DNA of 64,000 nucleotides. Source: Solea solea (Eukaryota; Chordata; Actinopteri; Pleuronectiformes; Soleidae). This document shows, one piece after another, positions 47,835 through 61,072 of the stretch. The DNA lies in assembly GCF_958295425.1 (NCBI RefSeq), contig NC_081142.1:14520821-14584820 (forward strand), read 5' to 3'. The number at the start of each line of letters is the position of its first letter. Position 1 is the stretch's first letter. A program made the position numbers and the translations under genes. The notes under the pieces were generated by a model. That model ran no database searches and was not told the DNA's origin. It saw nothing but the letters and a program-made list of their open reading frames with translations.

Positions 47835-48755
47835 GAATATTACTGAGGAGGAAACCAACTGTATCAACAGGAGAGTGATTCTGACATAGGCCTAGTTAGG
47901 GTAAACACAGGTCCTTATATGATTAAGTCAGAGCCTAGGCACCAAATTAAACCGTTGGAATACTGATGCAATGAATGAGTTCCGCACTGACAAATTTCAA
48001 GGTGGTTGAACTTTGAGTGGAACTTGACATTCTGCTTTGCAATGTATATTGTAATCAATACGGGAGGTTAAGTTGTTTTGCATGTGATAATTTGCTGCAT
48101 ACAACAACTGTAACACGATGTCTCATGACAGTTTTTGGACATTAAACACAAGTTATTAAGCTTTCAAATGTTAAAGACAAGAAATTATTTCACACAATTT
48201 ATTATATTTTATATAGTCCACATGCAGGCTTTGTCAGGGGGTTAAGACATTTTGCATTCGAGCAGCTTGATTTTAAATGATGTTTTCAAATGGGAATTCC
48301 CATTGTATGACAAGGGACTGCTGAAGCCAAATCAGGAAGACAATATGTAGAGATATTGTATTCTTACATATTCTTTCACCCAATTCTGTATCATGTTTTC
48401 AAGTTGTTTTTCAAATGCATTGCTTCATTTACACGGACACCAAAGGCGAGTTTACGTTCACATGTATGTCAATGATTGTCTCCATGAACTTTAATGTACT
48501 TAAGTGGGAAGAAATTTGAAAATAATTGCTACAACATCGACCGACACATCCTTTACATCGTAACATGGTTCTTGGTCAATATAAAATAGAACTTTGACAT
48601 ATCTTAACGTGTAGGATGTACGATTTTAAAACTTAAAATCAACATGTTTTATCTAAGAAATTACAATAGGTTGTGTTTTACCTTTTTATTAGTTCAGCAA
48701 TAGTCTTCGTTTCGAACATTTGTAAACCAGGCCGCTCTTCTTTGACTTCTGTGTT

Positions 48756-48792
<37 letters not shown>

Positions 48793-50089
48793 GCCAGGAA
48801 GTTCAATAGGATTTCCTGATTTAGACGAGCAGATGCACCAAAAGCAACACTTTCTAGTCCTCTCTGTTCAACTGTTTTTATTCCACAGACTGAGCTGATG
48901 TACAACTCGAAACTTAAACAAAAATGCTTTTTTTCTTGCTCTATATAAGAAAAACTAAGCCCTGCATTACAAAATGCAACTTAATTTGGTCTTTAATTAC
49001 ATTTGATTGAAAATGTAATTAAAGTGGCATGGTCACTCATTATCTGAGAATCTTACAAGTATCTGTAAAATGTCCAATAACAGAGTTAAGTCCTGTTCCT
49101 TAAATCTACACTCTTGAAGACACAATGTGACTGAGTGACCGAGAAGCTTGTGTTTTAAAGAGCCTGTGACCATTTTCTAACGTAGAGTAACATCATTGTA
49201 TTGTGTTGGAAAAAAACGATCTACAGCCGATCACCTTACCCCATGATGTGATTGTTTCTGTGTCACATTAAATGATAGTTGTAGTGAAAGTGAATGCAGT
49301 CCTGTACAGGAAAAGAGAACCAGCTTACAGCTCTGGTTCCCCCATTCAGCTCTCATGTTTTTTTCTCCATTTCCTGTTAAAGCTCTATGAAAAGAACCTA
49401 GTCTAACCAGCAGACACTTTAATGCCTGGGTTTATTATGTGTCCTTGTAATTGCTAATACTTCCTTTTTTTACCACTTCTTACCATTTTTCTGTTTAAAA
49501 CATTTTCATTAATTTTTTTGTAAAAGGTATTGCTCACATGCTAAAGCTAATGTAAGCGTATAAAAAAATAAACACACAGTCTAAACTTTTAAAAGTCATT
49601 GGAATCCATTGCAACCATACTGTAGACTGTATATAGTCAACGAGGAGTGCAGTGCAAAAGTCTCACGGCTCCAGCTTTGGTCATGTTGTGTGTAAATGTG
49701 CAAAAGGGAAATTAAAACATCTCAAAATGACAATATAATAAGTCAACATTTATATGCTCGACAAAATTGTGATAGAGGAAACCCTACACTTGTTTTCTTT
49801 TCTTTTTGATCTGGGAGAAGGCAGTTATTCAACTTTTGGCCACAAGCCACGCCTTCTTGAGCAATGCAGACTTATTTTTAACCTTTATTTCCCTGGTTAG
49901 AATTTTTCTATGCTCATTTTCGCTTGGTTTTAAGATTATTCCGATTGAATCAGTTGGGTTTCTCCGCCGTTTCCTGTGCCTCTCCACCTTTTTTGTAACA
50001 TATCCACCGGCGCTTTCATGGTTGTTTTACTGTCTAGAATAAAGACTCAGGAGAGGTTTTATCATTTTACTAAAGGTGGAGACTTTCAA

Positions 50090-50540
50090 CAGGATATAGT
50101 CACCTTTCTTCCACTCATTGACACTTGTCTTACTTAAACAATGGGTTTTATCTCATAATTTAACCATATTTTAGAGCATTTTATACTTTAATAGACTTGT
50201 GTACTAACATTTATAGTACACAATAACAGTCTGCCAATTTATAGGGTGATGTTCCGAGAAATGAATAACCCATGACAAGGCATTATTTCACTGTGGCTAA
50301 ACTGTGGCATAGGGTACTTAAAAACAAAACACTTGTATTACTTAAACAATAGGCTTTATCTCATAAGTTATCAATATTCTAGAGCTGTACTGCCCTTGCC
50401 TAAACTATTATTCTTAAGTTACATACATCACAAGAGCATTTTATACTTTTAGAGACTACACAAAAATACAGTATGTCATATTATAGGGGGTGATTTGCCA
50501 ATAAATGAATAACCCATGACAAGGCATTATTTCACACACA
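50090..50540. repeat. Diverged tandem duplication, about 230-bp unit
   Basis: Two successive units share ttacttaaacaat, ggttttatctcataa / ggctttatctcataag, gagcattttatactttta, gaataacccatgacaagg and cattatttcac. Unit ends at about 50293 and 50533. AT-rich, non-coding, in the spacer upstream of slc5a5. Confidence 0.75.
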
Positions 50541-51154
50541 TGTTCCTAAAATCCTATTCATTTATAGCATAATATGTTGTTGTTTTTTATGTAATGTTTT
50601 TTGTATGTGTGATATTCCTGTATTATTAAGGTGTCAACTTAATATACACAACCAGCATTTAACTTAAAGGGAGGATCTGGGTGTTTGCCATTATTTGTCT
50701 CATCTCTGCAGGTCAACCAGTTGAAGGGGTGGAGCACAAATCTCCTCAATGTTCATGTGATGCAGGGACTCCTTGACATAGAGACCTCATGTGGTTGTGC
50801 ACACCTATGCAACCTGTCACACTCCTTTCACTGAGGGCTGCCAGCTTGGCGCAATGGAGAAACAGTGGTGAGTTATTGTCATTATTGTTTGTTGTTTTTA
50901 CATTTTATGATTTAGAGAGGAAAAAATCATGCAAAAAAAGCAAATTTCAAGTCACACAATTTTGTTACAATTTTGTTTGCAAAAACCTGATTTGAAACGG
51001 ACAAGATTTTAGCTGCAGTGTTAATTCACTCAGGAAATCAGTCGTATCAGTCATATTAAAAATGGTTCACATTATTGTACCACTTAAATTCAGATGCAAA
51101 ATTCACCTTTGGGTTTTTTTGCAGTTAAAAAAAATAAAGGCAAAAAAAAAACTC

Positions 51155-51222
51155 CTGTTGGCACTCCTGTTGGCACAACTCCTGTTGTGCCAACAACTCC
51201 TGTTGTGCCAACAGGAGTTTAA
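51155..51222. repeat. Nested palindrome built from CTCCTGTTGGCACAA
   Basis: Four copies of ctcctgttg are interleaved with ggcaca / tgtgcc. The outer arms actcctgttggcacaac and gttgtgccaacaggagt are exact 17-bp inverse complements, and an inner 10-bp pair (ttggcacaac / gttgtgccaa) with a 4-nt loop can form instead. A strong cruciform or hairpin candidate with two alternative folds. Confidence 0.85.
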
Positions 51223-52205
51223 TTCTGTCATTAAACTAATAACCAACATACGTCATAGGAAGCAAAAGGCTGGGAAATGTGGTCATGTCAAGATTTTTCT
51301 TAAATTGTTAAAGTAAAAATATTACTCCAGTGTAAAATGAAAAAGAAAGAAAAAGAACTTTAAAGATTCCCAAGGCTTTAATAGTTCATGATTTTGGCTG
51401 TTGCACAAAAGTAGAATTAAGAAATCCAGGAAAGAGATCGAAAGCTTCAGTGCCAGCCCAAGCCTTTTTGGGGCCCTAAGCAGAATTTATAAAATGTAAC
51501 ACAAATTGCATTAATTACAGTTGTGTTAATTATTCTTCAATCAGCTTCACTCTTGCTGTAAAATCACAAAAGTGGCCTATACTGAACTTGAAACAACAAC
51601 TAAATTTGCAATTTCCAACTACAAAACTTTAAAAACCTTTGAGTCTTTCTTACTACTGTATTTAAACTTTCACAACATGACATCTTCCTTTAAGTGAGGG
51701 CCCTGGTGGCTGAATACAGTATAGGTCATAAACCTTATCTCCTTCATGTTGATTGATGATGGAATGTGAAAAAGCCCAGTCATCCCCAGCGATCGCCAGT
51801 TAGTGACAGGACAATGGGCCAAAAGTACAAAATCGCACGAAATCAGACGTTTGCGAACTCCTGGTTGGAGATCCCTGAATTTCAGCAATGTCTGAAGCCT
51901 GTTGCTGAGAACAACCGGGAGGCTTTTTGTTTATACAGTATTGGATGTGCTCTATAGATTTAATTGCAAACCAAAACTGTTTCGTAAGTTAAATATGTGT
52001 TGCTCATTACAGCTTGAAGGGACAATAAGGTCTTAAAATATTTTGAGAAGGTCTTGAAATTAACTTCAGGATTCCTGCATATACCCTGAAACATTACAGA
52101 TATCACATGTTACTAATTGTTATTTACTCTGACAGATTCACCAAACATCTGAATTTAACTATCCACCTGTGCTACAAGGCCAAAGGGCAGCAAAACAATA
52201 CAATA

Positions 52206-55200
52206 ATGGAGGAGTCATCTGCCAGTGAACCACTCACTTTAGGCTTTGTGCTGGCTGACTATGCTGTCTTTGCCACCATGCTGCTTGTCTCTATGGCCAT
52301 CGGACTCTTTCAAGCCCTGAAGAAGAGTTCGAGGCAGGCAAACGCTGACGAGTTCTTCACTGGTGGCCGGAGCTTGCAAGCAGTGCCTGTTGGGCTGTCG
52401 CTCTGTGCCAGTTTCATGTCAGCCGTCCAGGTTCTGGGTGTCCCAGCTGAGGCTTCTCGCTATGGCTTTAAATTCCTCTACATGTGCCTCGGACAAACCA
52501 TCAACTCCCTGCTGACAGCTTACTTCTTCCTGCCTGTGTTCTTTCGCCTGGGCATCACCAGCACCAATCAGGTCCTACTTGTCTCACTGAATATTATAGA
52601 CGGCTAGAAATTGATGTTATCATTTGTCATGGCTTGTTTTTTCTCGTTCATGTTAATGACTCTACGACAGTTAGATCACTTATTAAAGGTAGGGTTGGAG
52701 ATCCTGGAAAAACTGTTTGAGTTTGAGTTTTTGGATACTTGTTCAATTGACAATGCGATGCCAAAAAACAACAAATACTCTAAAGTTAACCTACCGGTTA
52801 CCTACCGACCATGGCATCACTTTGTAGCCCTTTCTGGGCTTTCAGTTGTCCCCACCGTTCAAACGCAGCACTGATGTTCACTCTGGTCTTAGATCGCTCT
52901 GCATCAGCCTTTTTCTTGGCAGTAGCTTTCAAAACAGAAGACAGTAAACTGTCTTCTGTTTTGCAACCAACACCTGGGAGATGGCAGTTTGATGATTATG
53001 ATTGGATGGTGTTTTTACAGGCCAGTCCGTTACACAGCTGACAGACATTTTTATGACAATGCATTTATTAATTGGTTACAATCGGGTTGTGAAGAGGATT
53101 TTAACCAATACAGTTAATACAGTCTCCCACTCTACCTCAAACTAATCAAGATTATTTTTCTCAAATCTCATGACCATGCAAACAATAATGATGGCATTAA
53201 GTTCATGGATAATTGGTTAATAATAATTATTTGCACATTAAGCAAACACAGAACAACACAAGGGACTTTTTTCTCATTTAGAAGTCCAGTAAATAAAACA
53301 ATGGGTTGAGTTAAGGGTAAAGTTAACATTTATTAAAGGACACATACATTTTATGAGAGTAACTACTTCAGACTTGTGTGGTGAAGTAGAACCAGGATTC
53401 TCTGAGGGAAAAAAAAGTGGCACCTGTGGCTCATCAAATGAGATAGAAATATGAGGTGAGGAAGGATGAGGGACGTGTGCAGAGAGATACTGTGATGTGT
53501 TATAACTTCTGCCGTCTGTCTGTCTGTCTGTCACAGTATCTGAAGCTAAGATTCGGCCGAGGCCTGCAGGTGTTGGGGAGTGTCCAGTTTCTTGTGGCAA
53601 CGGTAAGAAGGTCACATTTCACATTTTCGCAAAAGTAAACATTTTTCCACAACTCAAACTCTGACTCCAGGCAGTAGGTGTATTCACAATTTACTTTTGC
53701 ACCCTGCACGTTGTCACTTTGCTGATTCTCTCTGTTTCTCTGTTTCTCAGCTGCTTTACACAGGGATTGTTATCTATGCACCTGCCTTGATACTGAACCA
53801 GGGTAAGAGACAGCATTGATGCCTCACTGTGCATGGAATAATAGGGTGGTTTGATAATATAACACATGATATTGCAACACATTATCATCCCAACAAGACC
53901 TGACATGACATGGAGCATTATGAAAACAAGAAAATATAAATCCCTTTTATATTTTTTGTATCGCAGTGACAAAAAAGTTGTTTAACAACCACGCCTAGGC
54001 TAACTTTAACTTTATTCAATACTCATAAGATTTAAATGCAGAAGTGAAGTGCTGTGGGAAGTACCAAAATAACAACATATTGTTTTCTACTTTCAAGGTG
54101 TTAAAGCTTCAACAGCACTCCTGTTTTTTGTTTGTTTGTTGTATTCTTAGCGACTGGACTCAACATATGGGCGTCTTTGTTTTCTACTGGAGCCATTTGC
54201 ACCCTGTACACCACAATGGTGAGAACATGGTTTTAATAAACACACTAAAGTTCAACATACCGTGGCGTGTGGCGTAGGCGTCACATCAATAAAATCAGTG
54301 TCTGACTGATTTGGGTTTGAAGTTCTCATGTTCAAGGAAATCAAACTGGGTTTGGTTGGCAATGCTTCAATTAATGGGTAAATGCACGAAAATGAATAAA
54401 TGAATTATTTTGATTACATAGAACAAGATATGAAATGCATGCGACAGGGATCGTCATCAAACACGAGCCAAACTAAAATGTAGAGCCTGGTATGACTCTT
54501 TTAATTTCACTGACTACATTATATTAATGTTAGTTGATCTTAAGTATAAAAGTATAATTCCTTTTGTTTTATTAGCAATAATAAGTTAAGCTGAGCACAG
54601 TCCCATACTGGTGGAAGTAGTGAACAATGCTCTCCTTTTTTTCTCCTTCATTTTTTCCAATATGAACATTTTGTTAATCAAAACCCGTCATTTGACATCT
54701 TGCAGCGTTTAGAGAGGCAAATAGACATTTCAGATTACACCTTATGTAGGCAAAAGTATAGCAAATGTATTGGGGTTTTTTTCTAACCTGCTGTATGTAT
54801 ATGGTTAGACCTCGCTCTGTGCATCTCTTCTTTCTTCTGTGTGTGTCAGGGTGGCGTGAAAGCTGTAATCTGGACAGACGTCTTCCAGATCGTTGTGATG
54901 TTGTCCGGCTTTGTGGCTGTTTTAATCCATGGCACACTTCTGGTTGGTGGTCCTGCAGTGGTGCTTGAAACTGCAAGGAATGGATCACGCATTAATTTTA
55001 ATGAGTAAAAACACGTTGACTTGATAAACATTCTTAAACCTGTTTTTCCTACACAAATAAGCAAACCCAGAAACAAATGACTAGATTTTTCTTGATCTTA
55101 CTACAGCTCAGTTGCTGCCAAGTGGTTGTTCTCATGGGAGTAGAAATCTCACGTGGGGGTTGTCAGGGGTGGTCAAAATGTACAGAAAAAAGCTTGTAAG

Positions 55201-58200
55201 AGGTATTTATTTCTGAAAATGGATGGATTTCTAATGTACTGGTCCCAAGTGTGGTTTCCAAAATATGTTTAACTGGATCTCGGCCAGACAAGATTAATTG
55301 TCACTGATTTTTACAATGATATTCTGCCCCAGTTTTGACCTGAACCCACAGCGACGCTATACCTTCTGGAGCCTCTCTGTTGGGGGTGCATTGGTGTGGT
55401 TGTCCATGTACGGTGTAAACCAGGCTCAAGTGCAGCGCTACATCTCCTGCAGGACAGAGAGAGAAGCTCAGTGGTGAGTGGAGATTGTTTTTTTCTATTT
55501 ATATATGTAGTGGTTTCACATACAGTACCGAATAAAGTGGCCAGTGAGTGTCGACATTTACCCGCTGATTTCAAAATCAAGATTTGTATTTGCCCTTCGT
55601 CTGAGAAGCACCTGACTCATATTAATAGAAGGTAAGTGAAGTGACTCTGAGAATCAGCACAAGTGAAATAACAAACTGACACCTCTTAACTGTATGTATG
55701 TATGCAAACACAGCCCACAAAGAGTTTAATTACCTTTAATATGTTTTCTATGAAACAGTATCAAGATATTCAATCAAGATTGGAGAAAATGTTCGACTTG
55801 ATGTTTAACGATTTAAGTAATGTTTTTCCAGGACAAGGTTTAAAATTGCTTGAAATGATAGACTTTATTATTTTAGAACCATTATCCAGTAAATCTGGAA
55901 TTGTACTTTCCCCCATATACCAGGCAACTGTAATGCACAACGTCTGAAATTAACACTGATTATGTCCTTTCAACTGCAGGGCGCTGTTTGTGAACCAAGT
56001 GGGCCTATGCCTCATTGTGACCACTGCAGCGACCTGTGGCATCGTCATGTTTGCATATTACGTCCACTGCGATCCCCTGAAATCTGGGAAAATATCTGCT
56101 CCTGATCTGGTATTCGTGACACTCCTAAAAGATTATTATGTGTTTTATTAGACGCAGACTGTGAACACCATTTTATGTGTTGATTTTGTTTCCCCCATAT
56201 TCAGTTAAATATGTTTAATATAATATGTAAAGCAAATGAATAATGTTCAGTGAATAATTACGGATTTAAGACTGGAAGCAGTTTCTCTCCAACCTGTTCA
56301 GATGAGCCATAGTGAATTAGACCTGTGCTCTTACATTATTGTCTTTGATTTGTTAGCTACATGAACTGAAACCAACTTTTAAAAACACTTAGCAACTTTT
56401 TAGTCATTCAAATTTGGCAAAGTGGTTACTAACATGTTTTCTTGTGGTGTCAGAAGTAGAAATATTTGTCATCGCTTTACACACTCTTTAAGAAATCGTT
56501 ATTTTTGTCAATAATTTCCACTTTTGTTTCAAACACTGATATTATTTTTTCCTCTTGGACTCGTTGAATGCAGTACATGCCATACTTTGTGTTGGACATA
56601 TTCAAGAATCACCCAGGCTTTCCAGGTCTTTTCCTTGCCTGTGCATACAGCGGGACTTTGAGGTATGTTAATCTTATCTTTTTTTTTGAAGCCAACTAAA
56701 ATGATCACAGCTTTCCTCAATAATGAGTTAATACTTTACAATCATGTGTACTATACACAGTACAGCGGTAACCAAAAAATGTTGAAAATGGCAAACGAAG
56801 TGAAGATCATGCATCCCTAACCCTAACCCTAACCCTAACCCATAATATAACCTGTAACAATTAGATTTTGTTATGATCGTATAATCACCACCCATTTTTT
56901 TCAAAGTTGTACTTTGTGTATCCTCCTCAGTATAGAATCAACCCGTAAGATGTACAATTGAGCACCTCGCCCAATTTACACAGAATTCATTTAAAGTATA
57001 TAAACATGGTCAATCGTGTGCTGAGATGGGGTCAATTCTAAAACAAATGTCTTTTGAAAAGCACGGTCTCTACAAGTATCAACGCCATGGCAGCAGTAAC
57101 GATGGAGGATCTGCTGCGACCTCATCTTGTCCACCTGTCCCAGAAGAAACTGATTCTTCTCTCCAGGGGACTGTGTAAGTTCATTTTCACTGACAACATC
57201 CACCAAGATGAGATAAGATAACAGAATGTGGTTTATGCTTTGTCATTGCATTTTCATAATTGACATGTAAGTCAAAACCGCTAATTCCAGCCGATCATAG
57301 ACATGCCTTCTCTTCTTGTCTGAGGTCTTTTTTTTTTTTTAGCCCAAGAACAAGCTTTCTTTGAAAGTAAATCCAAAGAGTTGCCTTCAGCTCAACTCTT
57401 TGAACTTCTGCCACTATTGAGCAACATGATCCCTGGGTTTCTTTCGGTATCCAAGCAGAACTTGTGAACCGACACACTGACATCCTGTATTCTGACCTTT
57501 CAGAAAACCAAAGACTTCACAGGTCATGAATATGAGGGGGGAAAAAAATGACTTTAGCTTAAGTTTCGTTCAGTCAGACATAAAAATAAGGTGTGGGTCA
57601 TAGAGAAGGGGAAACAACAAATACAAATGAAGGAAATCCAACAAAGAAGGAAGTAGAAAGACCACACAAAAAAACAGTAAGGAAGACCCTCAGTCATAAA
57701 CAGCTGATTCTGAACGAACTAGTGACGCGTTCTAGTCACATTCCAGCGCACGTTTAGTATTGAAATGTAAATAAAACACAGTACATATTTTAGAGGAAGC
57801 TGAGCTTCACTTGCTGTCTTAGAGCAATCACCACTGATGTCAAGTTAATCAAAAAACTTATTTTTCTGTCTGACTGAATGAAACAAGTATATTACTAAGA
57901 ATAAAGGCTCCTATAATTACTGATGTCATCAGTAGTCTACAGTATTCACATTGGTAGTATTTGTTTGCTGGCATCTTGTGAGGCAGAATGTTGCATAATG
58001 CACTTTTTACAGCTGTTTGACACAGTTTCTACATTGTTGACTCTTCTTTTCACGAAGCTCTCGTGTATGGAGTCTGTTGTATCACTGTGGCTGTCCTCTC
58101 CTCGCTGCTGGAATGGGGAGTACTGCAGGTATAACCGTGTCTTATCACATATAATCCATAATGTAACCCCAGATGAAGGTGAAGCACTTCACAAGTTTAT

Positions 58201-61072
58201 TAAGGCAACACAATCTGCCTTTAATACCACTGTACTTCATTTACTCAGCGACATCTTTGATTGTTTTTCCCCTCAGGGATCATTTATTGTCATGAGTGTG
58301 GTCAGCGGTCCTTTACTTGGAGTATTTATTTTGGGAATGTTTGTTCCGGCAGCAAACAGGCTGGTGAGTATGATTATTCGGTGCCAAGAGTTAGTTTTGT
58401 CTTCATAACAGTTGTATGAGCAGGAGAGTCACACCCTCCCCAGCAGCTGTTTATGTCCTATTCAAGTTTGTTTGGAGATCAGCAGATTGTGCCGTCAGCA
58501 AGAGGAACTGCTTTTATCTGTCACTGTCTATGATTGATGTGATGCCATGCCAGATGCCATATGTCATAACAAAGATAAAGTTTAAGAAAGTTCAAAATTC
58601 CATGGGAACTTGCTGTTTTCAAACGTCTAATATACAGTAGACGGGATTGGTGGGATCTTTGATTTTTATTAGAGGTTATTAACCTACTTGCATCTGGGAC
58701 CATAATCTTCTAGTTTCTTCCTTGAAACCAACCCACAATATATAGTTTAAAAAAAATACAAATTTCTACTTGATTTGCAGCATCAATAAACATATTTTCT
58801 CAGGACTTCATGGTTAATGCTCTCAAACACTAGCTTCAGGTCGACATTGTAAATAATGTTCCCATTTGAACCCCATCCCATCTTATCACATGAGGACAGT
58901 GCATTAACATGCATGTTAAAAGTCAGATTTTAGTCGGACTAAGACAATAACTCGGTTTTCTTTATGTCATGCAAACACATTAGTCCGACTAAAATCAAGC
59001 TAGTCTTAGACGGACTAACATACCTGGATAATGCGATTCATAGTCCGATTACTCTGCATGTATACGCTTAGTCGGACTGTAGTTGGCCTGGAGTCAGACT
59101 TGCCGTTCTGCGCATGCACCAAATTTTCCTCCCCAGTCTTTGACCCAGAAGTAGAAGCAGATGGCGCATAAACTGCAGTACTGTTGCTGGAAATCATACA
59201 GCGGTGGCGTTTTTCTTTGGACAACACAGCAACCATACTCCATCTAAATAAGTGACTGGTGGTTCAGACAGAGATGCTGGTGTTACTGTTTTTCTTTTTT
59301 TTACCCATCTTTCAGGGAGCATTCTCAGGAATAATATCAGGCTTCTGTGTCTCTCTGTGGTTGGGTGTTGGTTCATCACTCTACCCACCCAGTGAAGAGA
59401 CTATGGGCGTCTTACCCAGCTATGCAGGCCAGTGTCAATCTGACAATGTGACCCTGAACAGCCCTCACCAAGACGAGCACTCCCTATCCACACCCCTTCA
59501 CCTTCCTGATCAGTGAGTTTAATAGCATGCACTTAACTTTGGAACTATTAAAATAGGAATGCAGTTTTAATTAGCTTTGCCTTCACTGTTTCTTGTTGAG
59601 TCGTGTTTGTTCTGCAGCTCCGTCGTTGTTGTTGTGGGTTTTTTTTTCCTCTGTTGTTGTAAACTTTTGTCTCTCTTTTTTTTCCAAACTAGGGGCCTGC
59701 ATAGCTTTTACTCCATATCCTACCTCTACTTTGGTGCTATGGCAACCAGTACTGTCATACTTGTGGGGCTGATAGTGAGTTATGCAACAGGTAAGAGTTT
59801 GATTAAAGTGAAAACTGCTGATTCACAACTAAATGTTGTGCATTCTAAATGCATTCTGTTTGAACTTAAGTTAATAACTGAGCTGCCAGGTTGGAATAAA
59901 ACATCCTGCCTGCCATAAACATACTAAACAAAAAAGGTGTGTCAACTCTGAGGTCATATTGACATCATTACTGTTTATTGAATTATTTTTACATATTACT
60001 GAATGAATGGTGTGTGTTTTTTCTTTCTAGGACCAACAAAGAGGGATCAGATTAAAGAGGGTTTACTGTGGTGGGACCTGAATAAAAAGCAAGTGGACGT
60101 CCCTTCAGAGCGCAGAGTAAGTGCCACATTTAAAGCCTTTGACTTTGGATGCACCTTAAAAAGAAAAAAAAAAAGTGAGCACAAGTGGCAGTGGCTTTTC
60201 ATTACATTATGTGCTTTTGAAATAAAAAAGTTAAAGGGATAAACTGAAACCTTACTCCATAGCGAACTGGAATTGATATGCATGTTTGATCGTGTGTTGC
60301 TGATTTATACCAGGAGCTCTTTTTCAATTAGTGAATTACACAGTTGTGGATTCAGGACATTTAATACACAGTGTAGAGCTGCAGTACATAACTTTGGTGT
60401 TTTTATTGTTGCTGATGTTATTGTTCTCCTCTGCTATGCTACAGTATGTAGGGCAGAATTCACATCAACCTTTTCATCGACACACTGTTACACATTTTGT
60501 CTTTTGTGTTCTCTGTCATTCCCCAACCTGATAAAACAAATCACTTCCTGTGTGCAGTTGTTTGGAGCTGATGGGCTTAATGTGAATCAATTTGACAGTG
60601 GTTTGAATGTATTGGACATGTGCTTTTATTTAAAAGTTATGTTTTTTTTTTAAGACATTGTACACTATGAATTCATATAAATGTGCTTGCCGTTTGTGTT
60701 TGCTCTACAAGATTGGAACGATGTCCAGAATGTTTCCCTGTCTTCTCCACAATGCATGCTGGGATACGCTGCAGCCACCAGTAAGCCTGGATATGATGGT
60801 AAAGACATTTTTTTTTTTTTTTTTAAATAGGGACAGATGTCAGAGTGAAGGCTGTGACCAACTTTTACTTGCTGCTGGCTCACCTGAAGAGTGTATAAAA
60901 CATGCTAATACAGTCCGACAGTATCAAACAAGGATTCAGATTCCAAACTACTTCATCCACCAGTTTTGTTTCTCATCTAGAAAACATTGTTTATTTTTTT
61001 TTTTTCTTTCCTCAGGGGACAGACGAGCCTCAGCTTGTGCCTTTGAGGAACCTGGAAAAGGTGATGGGATGA
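52206..61072 (+). CDS. slc5a5: Sodium/iodide symporter (SLC5 family)
   Basis: Plasma-membrane Na+/I- cotransporter. 15 coding exons: 52206-52571, 53537-53602, 53751-53802, 54151-54218, 54850-55004, 55333-55473, 55980-56109, 56574-56662, 57062-57174, 58058-58128, 58277-58363, 59316-59512, 59693-59790, 60031-60116, 61016-61072. Phases join without a break into 591 codons plus stop; human NIS has 643. The ATG lies in an exon after acceptor ctgacag (52135). Signatures: [62 protein letters not shown] then [13 protein letters not shown] (Na+-site Ser/Thr pair near residue 355), [13 protein letters not shown], and [14 protein letters not shown], which favours SLC5A5 over SLC5A8/SLC5A6. Sequon NVT in the last extracellular loop. 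The C-terminal tail is about 50 residues shorter than human, unless an exon between 60.12 and 61.01 kb was missed. Head to head with jak3, as in human. Confidence 0.92.
52930..52963. repeat. Perfect 16-bp hairpin
   Basis: caaaacagaagacagt, loop aa, actgtcttctgttttg. It lies in the first slc5a5 coding intron, inside a stretch (about 52.69-53.04 kb) that looks like a dispersed repeat. Too short an arm for a typical miRNA precursor. Confidence 0.8.
56815..56841. repeat. Interstitial telomere-type repeat (CCCTAA)4
   Basis: Four perfect ccctaa units plus ccc in the slc5a5 intron between exons 8 and 9. This is the vertebrate telomere motif at an internal site. Confidence 0.9.
58915..59110. repeat. 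TTAGTCGGACTAA-rich repeat
   Basis: Several copies of agtcggacta / tagtccgact in alternating orientation (for example 58931, 58980, 59012, 59041, 59070), inside the slc5a5 intron before exon 12. Resembles the sub-terminal arms of a miniature DNA element; ends not resolved. Confidence 0.6.

Larger units (their letters stand above)
47843..52135. other. Divergent intergenic region jak3 / slc5a5
   Basis: Head-to-head spacer holding both promoters. It contains a (TG)n microsatellite at 48.764-48.790 kb, a diverged tandem duplication at 50.09-50.54 kb, a nested palindrome at 51.15-51.22 kb and a possible slc5a5 5' untranslated exon ending at 50867 (donor cagtg|gtgagt). RPL18A, which I recall between JAK3 and SLC5A5 in human, is not seen here. 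Open frames present (e.g. the hydrophobic one at 49806-50042) look like chance. Confidence 0.5.

Noticed and set aside
49806..50042. Hydrophobic open frame of 78 codons
   Set aside because: Low-complexity, AT-rich, no splice or domain support, no clear start context; likely chance.
52930..52963. microRNA hairpin
   Set aside because: Stem is only 16 bp with a 2-nt loop; too short for a pre-miRNA.
55702..55947. 81-codon frame between slc5a5 exons 6 and 7
   Set aside because: It lies wholly in an intron; exon phases join without it and it has no SLC5 similarity.
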